A stretch of 64,000 bases of DNA from Plastoroseomonas hellenica (GCF_018129085.1 NZ_JAAGBB010000029.1:1-64000), one strand, 5' to 3'. Shown: positions 41,696 to 50,483, counted from the stretch's first letter. Translations and numbers: made by a program. Notes: generated from the letters alone by a model not told the origin.

Positions 41696-42568
41696 ATGAC
41701 AGCCCTGCAAGCCCCCATGATGCAGCGTCGGGACGGGATCGAGATCCGTCCCCTGAACCCGACCATCGGCGCCGAGCTGCACGGCATCGACCTGGCACAG
41801 CCCCTGGCGGAAGAACAGGTTGCGGGGATCCGCGACGCGCTGCACCGCTACAAGGTCGTCTTCTTCCGCGACCAGGCGATCACGCCGGAGCAGCAGCTCG
41901 ATTTCGCCCGCCGCTTCGGGCCGATCGACGTCAACCCGATCTTCGGCCATGTCCCGGACCACCCCGAGGTGATGCTGATCGTGAAGGAGCCGGACGACCG
42001 CTACAATATCGGTGAGATATGGCATTCGGACATGAGCTTCGCGCCGGTGCCGCCGATGGGCTCGATCCTCTACGCCCACCAGGTGCCGCCCGCCGGCGGC
42101 GACACGCTCTGGTGCGACATGCACCGCGCCTACGAGACCCTCTCGGATGGGCTGAAATCGACCCTCCGCGGGCTGCGCGCCATCCACGACAACCGCGGAC
42201 AGCTGGAACGCGCCGCCGCCCGCGCCGGCGAGGTCTCGACCACCGTCCAGGCCAGCGCCTTCAGCAAGCTGCGGGAAGCGGTGCATCCGGTGGTGCGCGT
42301 GCACGAAGGCAGCGGCCTGCCATGCCTCTTCGTCTCGGAAACCTTCACCTGGCGCTTCGAGGGCTGGACCCGCGAGGAATCCCTGCCGCTGCTGCGCTTC
42401 CTCTGGGACCACGCGATCAAGGTGGAGAACCAGGTGCGCTTCCGCTGGCAGCAAGGCTCGATCGCCTTCTGGGACAATCGCTCGACCATGCACTACGCGG
42501 CCAATGACTATCACGGCTGGCGCCGCGAGATGCACCGCGTGACGATCAAGGGGACGCCGCCCGGCTGA
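41696..42568 (+). CDS. TauD/TfdA-family Fe(II)/2-oxoglutarate dioxygenase
   Basis: The 290-residue protein has the iron triad His110-x-Asp112 (IWHSDMSF) and His266 (TMHYA), and a 2-oxoglutarate Arg near 281 (MHRVTI). The N-terminal IEIRPLNPTIGAELHGIDL matches the family. Members hydroxylate taurine, alkylsulfonates, phenoxyacetates or similar. No specific substrate can be assigned. AGGTGG lies 5 bp upstream. It lies between the LysR regulator and the ABC transporter. Confidence 0.88.
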   Translation: MTALQAPMMQRRDGIEIRPLNPTIGAELHGIDLAQPLAEEQVAGIRDALHRYKVVFFRDQAITPEQQLDFARRFGPIDVNPIFGHVPDHPEVMLIVKEPDDRYNIGEIWHSDMSFAPVPPMGSILYAHQVPPAGGDTLWCDMHRAYETLSDGLKSTLRGLRAIHDNRGQLERAAARAGEVSTTVQASAFSKLREAVHPVVRVHEGSGLPCLFVSETFTWRFEGWTREESLPLLRFLWDHAIKVENQVRFRWQQGSIAFWDNRSTMHYAANDYHGWRREMHRVTIKGTPPG

Positions 42569-42633
42569 AGGCGGCGCGGGAATTGCCAGGCACAGGGCCG
42601 AACGCCGATTGGGAATGCTGGAGGCGCATGCGC

Positions 42634-43473
42634 ATGCTCGGAAAACGACAGCTGCTGCTGGCAGGCGCGGCGGGGCTGCTTGCGGCGCCCGCCATCCGCC
42701 CTGCCGCGGCGCAGGACGGCTCGACCTGGTCGCAGATCAGGGCGCGCGGCGCGCTGCGCATCGGCGTCACCGCCGCTGAACCATGGTTCTACAAGGATCC
42801 GGCGACGGAGGTCTGGCGCGGGGCCGCCGTCGCCTATGGCGAGAAGCTGGCCGAGACGCTTGGCGTCCGGATGGTCCCGATCGAGACGACCTGGGGCAAT
42901 TCCGTTGCCGCGATCCAGGCCAACCAGATCGACATCATGTTCGTGCTGGACCCGACCGAGCAGCGCCGCCAGGCCATCGATTTCCCCGACAGTCCCTTCC
43001 TCTACTACGCGCTCGGCGCCATGACCCGCGGCGACACGCATGCCACCGAATGGGCTGAGCTCGACAGGCCGGGCCTCAGGATCGGCCTGGTTCTCGGCAC
43101 CACCATCGACCGCTTCGCCTCCGAGAAGCTGACGAGATCGACCATAGAGCGCTTCGCCTCCAACGACGAAACCGTCGCGGCCTTCGCCGCGCGGCGCATC
43201 GACGTGGTGCTGCAGTTCCACCCGGCGCTGATCGCGCAGCGGGCGCGGCTGCGCATGGGAACGATCACGCTGCCGAGGCCGGTCAATGCCGTGCCGACCA
43301 GCGCCGGCATCCGCCGCGAACCCGACACGCAGTGGAAGGACTGGCTGAGCGCGCGCTTCAGGGACTACTACGAGAACGGCACCACGCAGTCGCTGTTCGA
43401 GACCTATCTGCGCAGCCGCAACATCGACCCGGCGACCACGCCCGGCATCACGCGCGAGGCCTGGGGCCTGTAG
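42634..43473 (+). CDS. amino-acid-type ABC transporter substrate-binding protein
   Basis: The 279-residue periplasmic protein has a signal peptide (MLGKRQLLLAGAAGLLAAPA) and the family 3 binding-protein pattern: GALRIGVTAAEPWFYKDP, WGNSVAAIQANQIDIMFVLDPTEQRRQAIDFPDSP. It most likely binds a polar amino acid or small carboxylate. ATG 42634 is chosen over 42628 because GGAGG (42620-42624) is at 9 bp rather than 3 bp. It heads a complete transporter operon. Confidence 0.88.
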   Translation: MLGKRQLLLAGAAGLLAAPAIRPAAAQDGSTWSQIRARGALRIGVTAAEPWFYKDPATEVWRGAAVAYGEKLAETLGVRMVPIETTWGNSVAAIQANQIDIMFVLDPTEQRRQAIDFPDSPFLYYALGAMTRGDTHATEWAELDRPGLRIGLVLGTTIDRFASEKLTRSTIERFASNDETVAAFAARRIDVVLQFHPALIAQRARLRMGTITLPRPVNAVPTSAGIRREPDTQWKDWLSARFRDYYENGTTQSLFETYLRSRNIDPATTPGITREAWGL

Positions 43474-43496
43474 GAGGGCGAAGGCGGGCTGCCCGC

Positions 43497-44162
43497 ATGC
43501 GCTATGACTGGGATTTCGGCGCCGTCCTCGCCCAGGCGCCGCTGCTGCTGGATGGTCTGATCGGCACGCTGCGCATCGCCGCGGCGGCGATCGGGCTCGG
43601 CGTTGCCTTGGGACTGGTGCTGGCGCTGATGCGGCTGTCGCCGCGATGGCTGCTGCGCTGGCCGGCCGCCGCCTTCGTCGAGTTCTACCGCAACACGCCC
43701 GCCATCGTGCATTTCTTCTGGTTCTACTTCGCCATGCCGGTGGTGCTGGACGTCAGCCTGGACGCTTTCCTCGCCGCCACCCTGGCGCTCGCCACCCAGT
43801 CCGCCGCCTTCTATGCCGAGGTCTTCCGCGGCGGCATCCGCTCGCTCGGCCCGGGGCAATGGGAAGCCGGCCGCGCGCTCGGCATGACCGACGGCCAGGC
43901 GATGCGGCGCATCATCCTGCCGCAGGCCATGACGCGCATGGTCGCACCCTTCCTGGAGCGTTCCTTCGAGCTCTTGAAGACCACCTCCCTCGCCTCGACC
44001 CTGGCCTATGGCGAGTTGCTGTTCCGCGCGACGCAGGTGAACAGCGCGACCTTCCGCCCGCTCGAGACCTACACCGTCCTGGCGGGCATGTATGTCCTGC
44101 TGCTCTTCCTGTTCAGCAGCGCGGCCGGGTTCGCCGAGCGCCGCATGACGGCCTTCCGCTAG
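43497..44162 (+). CDS. ABC transporter permease, polar amino-acid type
   Basis: The 221-residue membrane protein has five spans and the HisMQ/GlnP signature FVEFYRNTPAIVHFFWFYF and EAGRALGMTDGQAMRRIILPQAMTRM (the EAA loop contacting the ATPase). It pairs with the next, equal-length permease gene to form a heterodimer. The two are parallel paralogues of 221 residues. Confidence 0.9.
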   Translation: MRYDWDFGAVLAQAPLLLDGLIGTLRIAAAAIGLGVALGLVLALMRLSPRWLLRWPAAAFVEFYRNTPAIVHFFWFYFAMPVVLDVSLDAFLAATLALATQSAAFYAEVFRGGIRSLGPGQWEAGRALGMTDGQAMRRIILPQAMTRMVAPFLERSFELLKTTSLASTLAYGELLFRATQVNSATFRPLETYTVLAGMYVLLLFLFSSAAGFAERRMTAFR

Positions 44163-44165
44163 GCG

Positions 44166-44831
44166 ATGGCCTATGAATGGGACTTCGCCATCGTGCTGGA
44201 GAACCTGCCTGTGCTGCTGCGCGGGCTCGGTGTCATGCTGCAGCTCTGGCTGTCGGCGCTGGCGTTCGGGCTGGCTGCGGGCTTCGTGATCGCGCTGGGG
44301 CGCATGGCGGCGGCCGCGCCGCTGCGCCTCCTCGCCCGTTGCTATGTCGAGCTGTTCCGCAATACCCCGGCGCTGATCCAATTGATCTGGTTCTACTACG
44401 CCTTTCCGATCGTGATCGGGGTGCAGCTCACGCCCTTCGCCGCGGCGGTGATCGGCCTGTCGCTGAACACCTCGGCCTATGCGGCGGAGATCTTCCGCGG
44501 CGGCATGCAGGCGGTGCCGCGCGGCCAGTGGGAAGGCGCCAGCGCGCTCGGCATGACCCATGCCGCGGTGCTGCGTCGCGTGGTGTTGCCGCAGGTGCTG
44601 CGGCTGATGCTGCCGGCCTTCACCAACCGGGCGATCGAGCTGGCCAAGACCACCTCCCTCGCCTCCGTGCTCGCGGTGCAAGAGCTGATGTACCAGGGCC
44701 GCCTGCTGAGTGCGACCTACTACCGGCCGATGGAGATCCTCACCACGGTCGCGCTGATCTATTTCATGGTGATCTGGCCAGGCAGCCTGCTCTCCGCCTG
44801 GCTGGAGCGCCGGCTGGCACGGCATGGCTGA
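44166..44831 (+). CDS. ABC transporter permease, polar amino-acid type (second subunit)
   Basis: The 221-residue paralogue of the preceding permease has YVELFRNTPALIQLIWFYYAFPIVIG and EGASALGMTHAAVLRRVVLPQVLRL. It begins 3 bp after the first permease stop, so the two are cotranslated. It overlaps the start region of the ATPase gene. Confidence 0.9.
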   Translation: MAYEWDFAIVLENLPVLLRGLGVMLQLWLSALAFGLAAGFVIALGRMAAAAPLRLLARCYVELFRNTPALIQLIWFYYAFPIVIGVQLTPFAAAVIGLSLNTSAYAAEIFRGGMQAVPRGQWEGASALGMTHAAVLRRVVLPQVLRLMLPAFTNRAIELAKTTSLASVLAVQELMYQGRLLSATYYRPMEILTTVALIYFMVIWPGSLLSAWLERRLARHG

Positions 44832-44841
44832 AGGGAGCGGG

Positions 44842-45627
44842 ATGGCTGACATCGTTCTGGAGACACGCGGCCTGTGCAAGCGCTTCGGCCCGATCGAGGT
44901 GCTGCGCGGGATCGACCTGCAGGTCCGCGCCGGCGAGCGCATCGCCATCATCGGTGGCAGCGGCTCGGGCAAGAGCACGCTGCTGCGCTGCCTGAACTTC
45001 ATGGAGACGCCGAGCGAAGGCGAGGTGCTGCTGGACGGCGTGCCGATCGGTGCGCCGCGCCGCCACCGCGACGGCCGCGTCACCACGGCCTATTCGCCGG
45101 CGGCGCTCTGCCGCGTGCGCCAGCGCGTCGGGATGGTGTTCCAGCAGTTCAACCTCTTCCCGCATATGACGGTGATCGAGAACGTCATGGAGGGGCTGCG
45201 CACGGTCAAGCGCCTGCCGCGTGCCGAGGCGCGGGGGAAGGCGCTGGCACAGCTGCATCGCGTCGGCCTGGCCGAGAAGCTGGACGCCTATCCCGCGCGC
45301 TTGTCCGGCGGCCAGCAGCAGCGCGTCGCCATCGCCCGCGCATTGGCGATGGAACCGGAGGTCATGCTGTTCGACGAGCCGACCTCCTCCCTCGACCCGG
45401 AGCTGGTGGGGGAAGTGCTGCGCAGCATCCGCACCCTGGCGGAGGACGGCACCACCATGCTGCTCGTGACGCATGAGCTGGGCTTCGCCTTCCATGTCGC
45501 CACCCGTGTGATCTTCCTGGCCGATGGTGTCTTCCATGAGACGGGGACGCCCGATGCGGTGCTCCGCCACCCGCAGCGCGAGCGCACCCGCGCCTTCCTG
45601 GCCAGCCACGCCGAATTCACCTTCTGA
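44842..45627 (+). CDS. ABC transporter ATP-binding protein, polar amino-acid type
   Basis: The 261-residue ATPase has Walker A GGSGSGKST, Q-loop FQQFNLFPHMTV, signature LSGGQQQR and Walker B VMLFDEPTSSLD, with the H-loop VTHEL. It energises the two permeases. An in-frame ATG at 44824 overlaps the permease stop; ATG 44842 has GGGAG upstream and is preferred. An insert near YSPAALCRVRQR is longer than in GlnQ. Confidence 0.92.
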   Translation: MADIVLETRGLCKRFGPIEVLRGIDLQVRAGERIAIIGGSGSGKSTLLRCLNFMETPSEGEVLLDGVPIGAPRRHRDGRVTTAYSPAALCRVRQRVGMVFQQFNLFPHMTVIENVMEGLRTVKRLPRAEARGKALAQLHRVGLAEKLDAYPARLSGGQQQRVAIARALAMEPEVMLFDEPTSSLDPELVGEVLRSIRTLAEDGTTMLLVTHELGFAFHVATRVIFLADGVFHETGTPDAVLRHPQRERTRAFLASHAEFTF

Positions 45628-45650
45628 CCTCCTGCCGACCGGAGCCTGCC

Positions 45651-46586
45651 ATGACCGACACCGTCTCCGTGCCGACCGCCGCCAGCGACAGCGCGCAAGG
45701 CTATGTGGATGACCCGCGCAACGCCGATGTGCTGCTCTATGTCGACGGCGATTTCGTCACCCGCGACAAGGCCGTCGTCTCCGTCTTCGATGCCGGCTTC
45801 GTGCTGGGCGATGGCGTCTGGGAGGGGCTGCGCCTGGTCAAGGGTCGCCTGCTGTCGTTGGATGCCCATATGGACCGGCTGTTCCAGGGCGCCAATGCCA
45901 TCGCCATGGATCTGCGCATGACGCGGGAGCAAGTGGTCGCCGCCATCCGCGCCACCCTGGACCGCAACGGCATGACCGACGGCGTGCATATCCGCCTGAT
46001 GATCACCCGCGGCCGCAAGACAACGCCGAACCAGGATCCGCGCTTCGCCATCGGCAAGCCGACCATGGTCATCATCGCCGAGTACAAGAAGCCAAGGCCG
46101 GAAGCCAAGGCACGCGGATTGTCGCTCTTCACCTCGGCGATCCGCTGCAGCGCGCCCGACGTCTTCGACCTGCGGCTGAACTCGCACAGCCGCCTGAACC
46201 TGATCCAGGCGCTGATCCAGGCGATCAACGCCGGCGCCGACGAGGCGCTGATGCTCGATCCCATGGGCTTCGTTGCGAGCTGCAACTCGACCAACTTCTT
46301 CATCGTGCGCGGCGGTGAGCTGTGGACCTCGACCGGCCGCTACAGTTTCCGCGGCATCACGCATGCGACGATCATGGCGCTCGCGAGGGAGAATGGGGTG
46401 ACGGTGCGCGAGACCGACTTCACCCTGGCGGAGACCTATGGCGCGGACGAGGCCTTTGCCACGGGCACGCTTGGCGGCATCACGCCGGTCACCAGGATCG
46501 ACGGTCGCCGCATCGGATCGGGTGGCTCCGGGCCGTTGACCGCACGATTGTCGGCAATCTACGAGGGCTGGGTGCAGGCGGCCTGA
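45651..46586 (+). CDS. class IV aminotransferase-like protein without a candidate PLP lysine
   Basis: The 311-residue protein keeps the class IV fold pattern: YVDGDFVTRDKAVVSVFDAGFVLGDGVWEGLRLVKG, AHMDRLFQGA, AGADEALMLDPMGFVASCNSTNFFIV and GITHATIMALARENG. The PLP lysine is normally in a segment before AGAxEA; here it reads DLRLNSHSRLN (about 173-183) and no Lys occurs after residue 153. The Glu normally before a Gly-Thr/Ser-Asn is replaced by Ser (ASCNSTN). GGAG lies 7 bp before the ATG. It follows the ABC transporter and may serve the same substrate. Confidence 0.75.
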   Translation: MTDTVSVPTAASDSAQGYVDDPRNADVLLYVDGDFVTRDKAVVSVFDAGFVLGDGVWEGLRLVKGRLLSLDAHMDRLFQGANAIAMDLRMTREQVVAAIRATLDRNGMTDGVHIRLMITRGRKTTPNQDPRFAIGKPTMVIIAEYKKPRPEAKARGLSLFTSAIRCSAPDVFDLRLNSHSRLNLIQALIQAINAGADEALMLDPMGFVASCNSTNFFIVRGGELWTSTGRYSFRGITHATIMALARENGVTVRETDFTLAETYGADEAFATGTLGGITPVTRIDGRRIGSGGSGPLTARLSAIYEGWVQAA

Positions 46587-46642
46587 GGGGCAGGACGGCC
46601 GCCGCGCCACCCTGTCGCCTCGATGACGTGCCGCAGTGTGGG

Positions 46643-47437
46643 TCAGAAGCCGGGACGGGGCACCAGATCCATCATCACCTGATCCAGCCCGCCATCCACC
46701 AGGATCTCCGCGCCGTTCACATAGCCGGACCGCCCGCTCGCCAGGAACAGCACGGCATCGGCGATGTCCTGCGGCGTGCCGACGCGGCGCCCCGGTACCA
46801 TCGCGGCGCGGCGCTCGGCGACGCCGGGCGCCTGGTAGAAGGCCTCAGACATGGGCGTGCGGATCAGCCCCGGGCTCACGATGTTGCTGCGGATGCCATC
46901 GGGGCCCCATTCCAGCGCCAATTGCCGCGACAGCATGGCGACCCCGGCCTTGCTCGGGCTGTAGCCGCCGCTGCGCGGCTGCGGATTGCTGGCGGCGATG
47001 GAGGCGATGTGGATGATGCCGCCGCCACCGCGCGCGATCATGCCGGGGCGGGCCGCCTGGGCACACAGCAGGTAGCCGGTCAGGTTCACCGCCAGCAGGG
47101 CATTCCATTCGGCCAGCGGCAGCTCGGCCAGCGGGCCGGGGCGCAGCAGCCCCGCATTGTTGACGAGGATGTCGGCGGGGCCCAGCGCGTCCCGCGCCGC
47201 GGCAAACGCGGCTTGCACGGAACCGGCATCGGCGATGTCGCAGGCGATGGCGAAAACCTTGCCGCCTCGCGCCGACAGCGCTCCGGCCAGGCGCGCACAC
47301 CCCTCCTCATTGCGGTCGAGCAGCGCGACCGCGGCGCCCGCGGCGACGAAGCTCTCCGCGATCGCGATGCCCATGCCACCGGCTGCGCCGGTGACGATCG
47401 CGGTGCGGCCCGCAAGCCCAAGCCAATCCTCGGCCAT
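46643..47437 (-). CDS. SDR-family oxidoreductase
   Basis: The 264-residue protein has cofactor motif VTGAAGGMGIAIAESF, NNAG (about 90), catalytic Ser in IIHIASIAAS and Tyr/Lys in YSPSK, all intact. It is a classical SDR, perhaps a 3-oxoacyl or alcohol dehydrogenase. GGAGG lies 4 bp before ATG 47437. It is convergent with the aminotransferase gene and divergent from the monooxygenase gene. Confidence 0.9.
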   Translation of the reverse strand: MAEDWLGLAGRTAIVTGAAGGMGIAIAESFVAAGAAVALLDRNEEGCARLAGALSARGGKVFAIACDIADAGSVQAAFAAARDALGPADILVNNAGLLRPGPLAELPLAEWNALLAVNLTGYLLCAQAARPGMIARGGGGIIHIASIAASNPQPRSGGYSPSKAGVAMLSRQLALEWGPDGIRSNIVSPGLIRTPMSEAFYQAPGVAERRAAMVPGRRVGTPQDIADAVLFLASGRSGYVNGAEILVDGGLDQVMMDLVPRPGF

Positions 47438-47627
47438 TTCCTCCCCCCTTTTCTGACAGGGCTTCTGATCAGGCAGCCTAGTGCAGCGCCTCGCGAAGAC
47501 AACGGCCGGATCCATCAAGCGATCGTGGACCGGCTGCCGGGTGATTGCCGCGCTGGCCGGCGCCGGCCAGTATCCGGCCAAAGCATCCGCGCCGCGGCGA
47601 TGGCGCGCGACCGGAGGAGACCACGCC

Positions 47628-49385
47628 ATGGATGGCATCCTGACCGACTCTTCGGCAGAAGCTGCGGCCAGGGGCTGGCTCCGCGATTTCGAAGCGGCGC
47701 TGGCTTCGGGCGACACCACACGGATCGCGGTGCTCTTCGCGCCCGAATGCCATTGGCGGGACATTCTCGCCTTCACCTGGAATATCCGCACAGCCTCCGG
47801 CGTTTCTGCCATCGCGGCGCGAATTGCGCCGGCGCTGCCGCGCATGGCGCCGCATGGGTTCGCGATCGCCGCCGGACGAACCCCGCCGCGACGCATCCAG
47901 CGCGCGGGCACAGAGGCGATCGAGGCGATCTTCACCTTCGAGACCACGGTGGGCCCTTGCGACGGCGTGGTGCGGCTGGTGTCCGATGCGGGGGTGCCGC
48001 GCGCCTGGACGCTGATGACGGCACTTGCCGAGATCCGCGGCCATGAGGACCCGGCCAATGGCCAGCGCTGGCAGGATGTCGATTGGAAGCGGAACTTCGG
48101 CGGCGAGAACTGGCTCGATCGGCGCAACCGCGCGCGCGCCTATGCCGACCGCGGTCCCGCGGTGCTGGTGGTGGGCGCGGCGCAGGCAGGGCTCTCCGTC
48201 GCCGCGCGGCTGACCATGCTCGGCGTCGACACGCTGGTCGTCGACCGGGAGGCGCGCATCGGGGATTCCTGGCGGCAGCGCTACCACGCGCTGACGCTGC
48301 ACAACGAGACGCGCGTCAACCACCTGCCCTACATGCCCTTCCCGCGCTCCTGGCCGGTTTTCATCCCGAAGGACATGCTGGCCAATTGGTTCGAGATCTA
48401 TGCCGAGGCGATGGAGCTCAATGTCTGGGCGCAGACCGCGCTCACCGCCGGCACCTGGGACGCGGCCGCGCAGTGCTGGGACGTCACGCTGACGCGCGGC
48501 GACGGCGCGGAGCGGCGCATGCGCCCGCGCCATATCGTCATGGCGAACGGCGTCAGCTCCATCCCGATCATGCCGGACCTGCCTGGACTCCGGGAATTCC
48601 GGGGCACGGTGCACCATTCGGGCGCCTATGGCAGCGGGCTCGAGTGGGAGGGCAAGCGGGCGCTGGTGCTTGGCACCGGCACCTCAGGGCATGACGTGGC
48701 GCAGGATCTCGTCGTCTCCGGCGCGGCGGAGGTGACGCTGATCCAGCGGCGGCCGACGCTGGTGGTGAGCCTGAAGGAGGCCCAGGCACCCTATGCGCTC
48801 TACGACGAAGAGATCCCCTTCGAGGACAAGGATCTGCTGGCGACCTCCTTCCCTTACCCGGTCTATCGCCGGTCGCATCAGCGCATGACCACGATGAATC
48901 GCCACGCGGACCAGGCGCTGCTGGCGGGGCTGGAGAAGCGCGGCTTCCGGCTGAGCTCCGGAGAGGACGGGACTGGCTGGCAGTTCCTGTATCTGAACCG
49001 GGGCGGCGGGTATTACTTCGACGCCGGCTGTTCGCAGATGATCATCGATGGCCGCATCGGGCTGATCCAGTTCGACAACATCGCGCGCTTCGGGGCGGAA
49101 GGCGCGATCATGAAGGACGGCAGCGTGACACGGGCCGACCTCATCGTGCTCGCGACGGGCTATGAGGGGCAGGCGGCGGCGGCGCGGCGCATCCTGGGCG
49201 ATGCGGTGGGCGACCGCATCGGACGCGTCTGGGGCTTCGACGAGGAAGGGGAACTGCACGGGATGTGGCGCCCGACCGGACAGCCCGGACTGTGGTTCCA
49301 CGCCGGCGGCCTGGCGCAGTGCCGGATCTTCTCCAAGGTGCTTGCACTGCAGATCAAGGCGCGGGAGCTCGGCATCGCCGGCTGA
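47628..49385 (+). CDS. NTF2-like domain fused to flavin-containing monooxygenase
   Basis: The 585-residue protein starts with an NTF2/SnoaL-type region (about 10-140: RGWLRDFEAALASGDTTRIAVLFAPECHWRDILAFTWN). The FMO part follows from about 175, with the FAD motif VLVVGAAQAGLSVAARL and a second nucleotide motif LVLGTGTSGHDVAQDL (NADPH). The Ala-Ala-Gln in GAAQAG replaces the usual GxGxxG middle. FMOs oxygenate nucleophilic or carbonyl substrates; the NTF2 domain may be a dimerisation or substrate-shaping unit. GGAGGAGA precedes the ATG. It is divergent from the SDR. Confidence 0.85.
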   Translation: MDGILTDSSAEAAARGWLRDFEAALASGDTTRIAVLFAPECHWRDILAFTWNIRTASGVSAIAARIAPALPRMAPHGFAIAAGRTPPRRIQRAGTEAIEAIFTFETTVGPCDGVVRLVSDAGVPRAWTLMTALAEIRGHEDPANGQRWQDVDWKRNFGGENWLDRRNRARAYADRGPAVLVVGAAQAGLSVAARLTMLGVDTLVVDREARIGDSWRQRYHALTLHNETRVNHLPYMPFPRSWPVFIPKDMLANWFEIYAEAMELNVWAQTALTAGTWDAAAQCWDVTLTRGDGAERRMRPRHIVMANGVSSIPIMPDLPGLREFRGTVHHSGAYGSGLEWEGKRALVLGTGTSGHDVAQDLVVSGAAEVTLIQRRPTLVVSLKEAQAPYALYDEEIPFEDKDLLATSFPYPVYRRSHQRMTTMNRHADQALLAGLEKRGFRLSSGEDGTGWQFLYLNRGGGYYFDAGCSQMIIDGRIGLIQFDNIARFGAEGAIMKDGSVTRADLIVLATGYEGQAAAARRILGDAVGDRIGRVWGFDEEGELHGMWRPTGQPGLWFHAGGLAQCRIFSKVLALQIKARELGIAG

Positions 49386-49800
49386 CCGGCTCCGGCCGAT
49401 CCGTGCCGCAGACGCGTGACTGAACGGTATCGTCAGGGTCAACAGCATGCACGCGAGCGTGTCCATGCATATTACGCATATCTGTGCCGACCAGTGTCGG
49501 TTTGCGTCAGAAATATGAAGGTGGCATACCTGCGTCACACCGAAGGCGACCAGAAGTCGCCGGTGAGTTGACCATCAGCGAAGTCGAGTATCCGACACCC
49601 ACAGCCGCAGCATCTGCCCAGGGAACCTGGAGGATGCAAAGCCTTCTGTCCGATATGCCGAGCAGATTACAGATTCTGCGCTTGATGAAGCCTTCTTGAG
49701 AAGGCCGAGTCTGGGCAGGAGTGGCGGAATCGACTTTACCGAATGGCCGTCCTGGTGCGGTGCCGTGAGTGGGCCGCACCTCTAGAGAAGGATGTGTGTC
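49386..49800. other. 415-bp non-coding gap upstream of the mini secreted proteins
   Basis: No gene is supported. GC content is visibly lower than average, with ATGCATATTACGCATATC near 49466. A short hairpin, GGCGAC-CAGAA-GTCGCC, lies at 49545-49561. A long leader or promoter region for the 49801 gene is the simplest reading. Confidence 0.4.
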
Positions 49801-49953
49801 ATGAAGCGCCTTATGATCGCGACCCTGCTGGCCGCTTCGACCCTGGGCCTCGCCAACATGGCCATGGCCAATGACCGCACTGTGGTGCCGAGCTCCGAGG
49901 GCTCGTTCATCAAGCAGCAGTCGCAGCAGTACAGCACCAACAACGGCCAGTAA
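49801..49953 (+). CDS. 50-residue exported mini-protein, copy 1
   Basis: The protein begins MKRLMIATLLAASTLGLANM and is predicted to be cleaved after AMA, leaving about 27 residues. The mature peptide ends with SEGSFIKQQSQQYSTNNGQ. It has no Cys and no known family. GAAGGA lies upstream of the ATG. A close paralogue follows at 50050-50229, and the leader sequences around both starts are similar, so this is a tandem duplication. Confidence 0.75.
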   Translation: MKRLMIATLLAASTLGLANMAMANDRTVVPSSEGSFIKQQSQQYSTNNGQ

Positions 49954-50049
49954 TTCTGGCGTTGCTCCTCCAGCACGGGCGTGCCCACGGCCGGGGCGCC
50001 TGATTGCGGCGCCGATGACGGGCCGCACGAACGAGAAGGAATTGATCTC

Positions 50050-50229
50050 ATGAAGCGTGTTCTGATGGCGGCCGTGCTCGCGGCCTCGACCCTTGGCCTG
50101 GCCGGCGTGGCGATGGCCGCCGATGTTGTCGACGAGACCCCGGCGACCCGCACGCAGCTCGCCGGTCCCTCGGACGGCTCCTTCGTCAGGCAGCAGTCCC
50201 TGCAGTACAACACCGACAACGGCGAATGA
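50050..50229 (+). CDS. 59-residue exported mini-protein, copy 2
   Basis: The protein begins MKRVLMAAVLAASTLGLAGV and is cleaved after AMA, leaving about 36 residues with ADVVDETPATRTQLAG before the shared ending SDGSFVRQQSLQYNTDNGE. The ending matches copy 1 in the pattern S(D/E)GSF(I/V)(K/R)QQSxQY. GAAGGA precedes the ATG. A strong terminator follows, so both copies probably form one transcript. Confidence 0.75.
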   Translation: MKRVLMAAVLAASTLGLAGVAMAADVVDETPATRTQLAGPSDGSFVRQQSLQYNTDNGE

Positions 50230-50256
50230 CCGCCGGACTGCCGGCCTGAAGACAAG

Positions 50257-50284
50257 GGCGGATCCGCAGGGATCCGCCTTTTTT
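50257..50284 (+). terminator. Rho-independent terminator after the mini-protein pair
   Basis: A perfect 9-bp stem (GGCGGATCC and GGATCCGCC) with a GCAG loop is followed by TTTTTT. It ends the mini-protein transcript and shields the desaturase gene. Confidence 0.9.
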
Positions 50285-50370
50285 CATGCCTGACCCCCGC
50301 CGGCCGGATGCCGCGCCCGCGCCGGGACAGGCGCCGAGGCCGATCGCTGGAACAATGCGGCGCGGGGATC

Positions 50371-50398
50371 TGTAACAAATTTCAAATTGGAAATTACA
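50371..50398. promoter_or_regulatory. AT-rich dyad upstream of the desaturase
   Basis: TGTAA and TTACA form the ends, and AATTTC and GAAATT form an inner perfect dyad with a 6-bp spacer. The surrounding 110 bp are exceptionally AT-rich for this genome. A TATACT at 50407-50412 could be a -10 element. A regulator of fatty-acid unsaturation may bind here. Confidence 0.5.
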
Positions 50399-50483
50399 TC
50401 ATATTCGTATACTACACACATAAGCAATATCTCTGCTGCACTATGCGTAAATCACCGAATAATAAACTTAACAAGGACCTTGT

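Noticed and set aside
49484-49699. 71-residue open frame before the mini-proteins
   Set aside because: No ribosome binding site, no signal peptide and no similarity to the mini-proteins.
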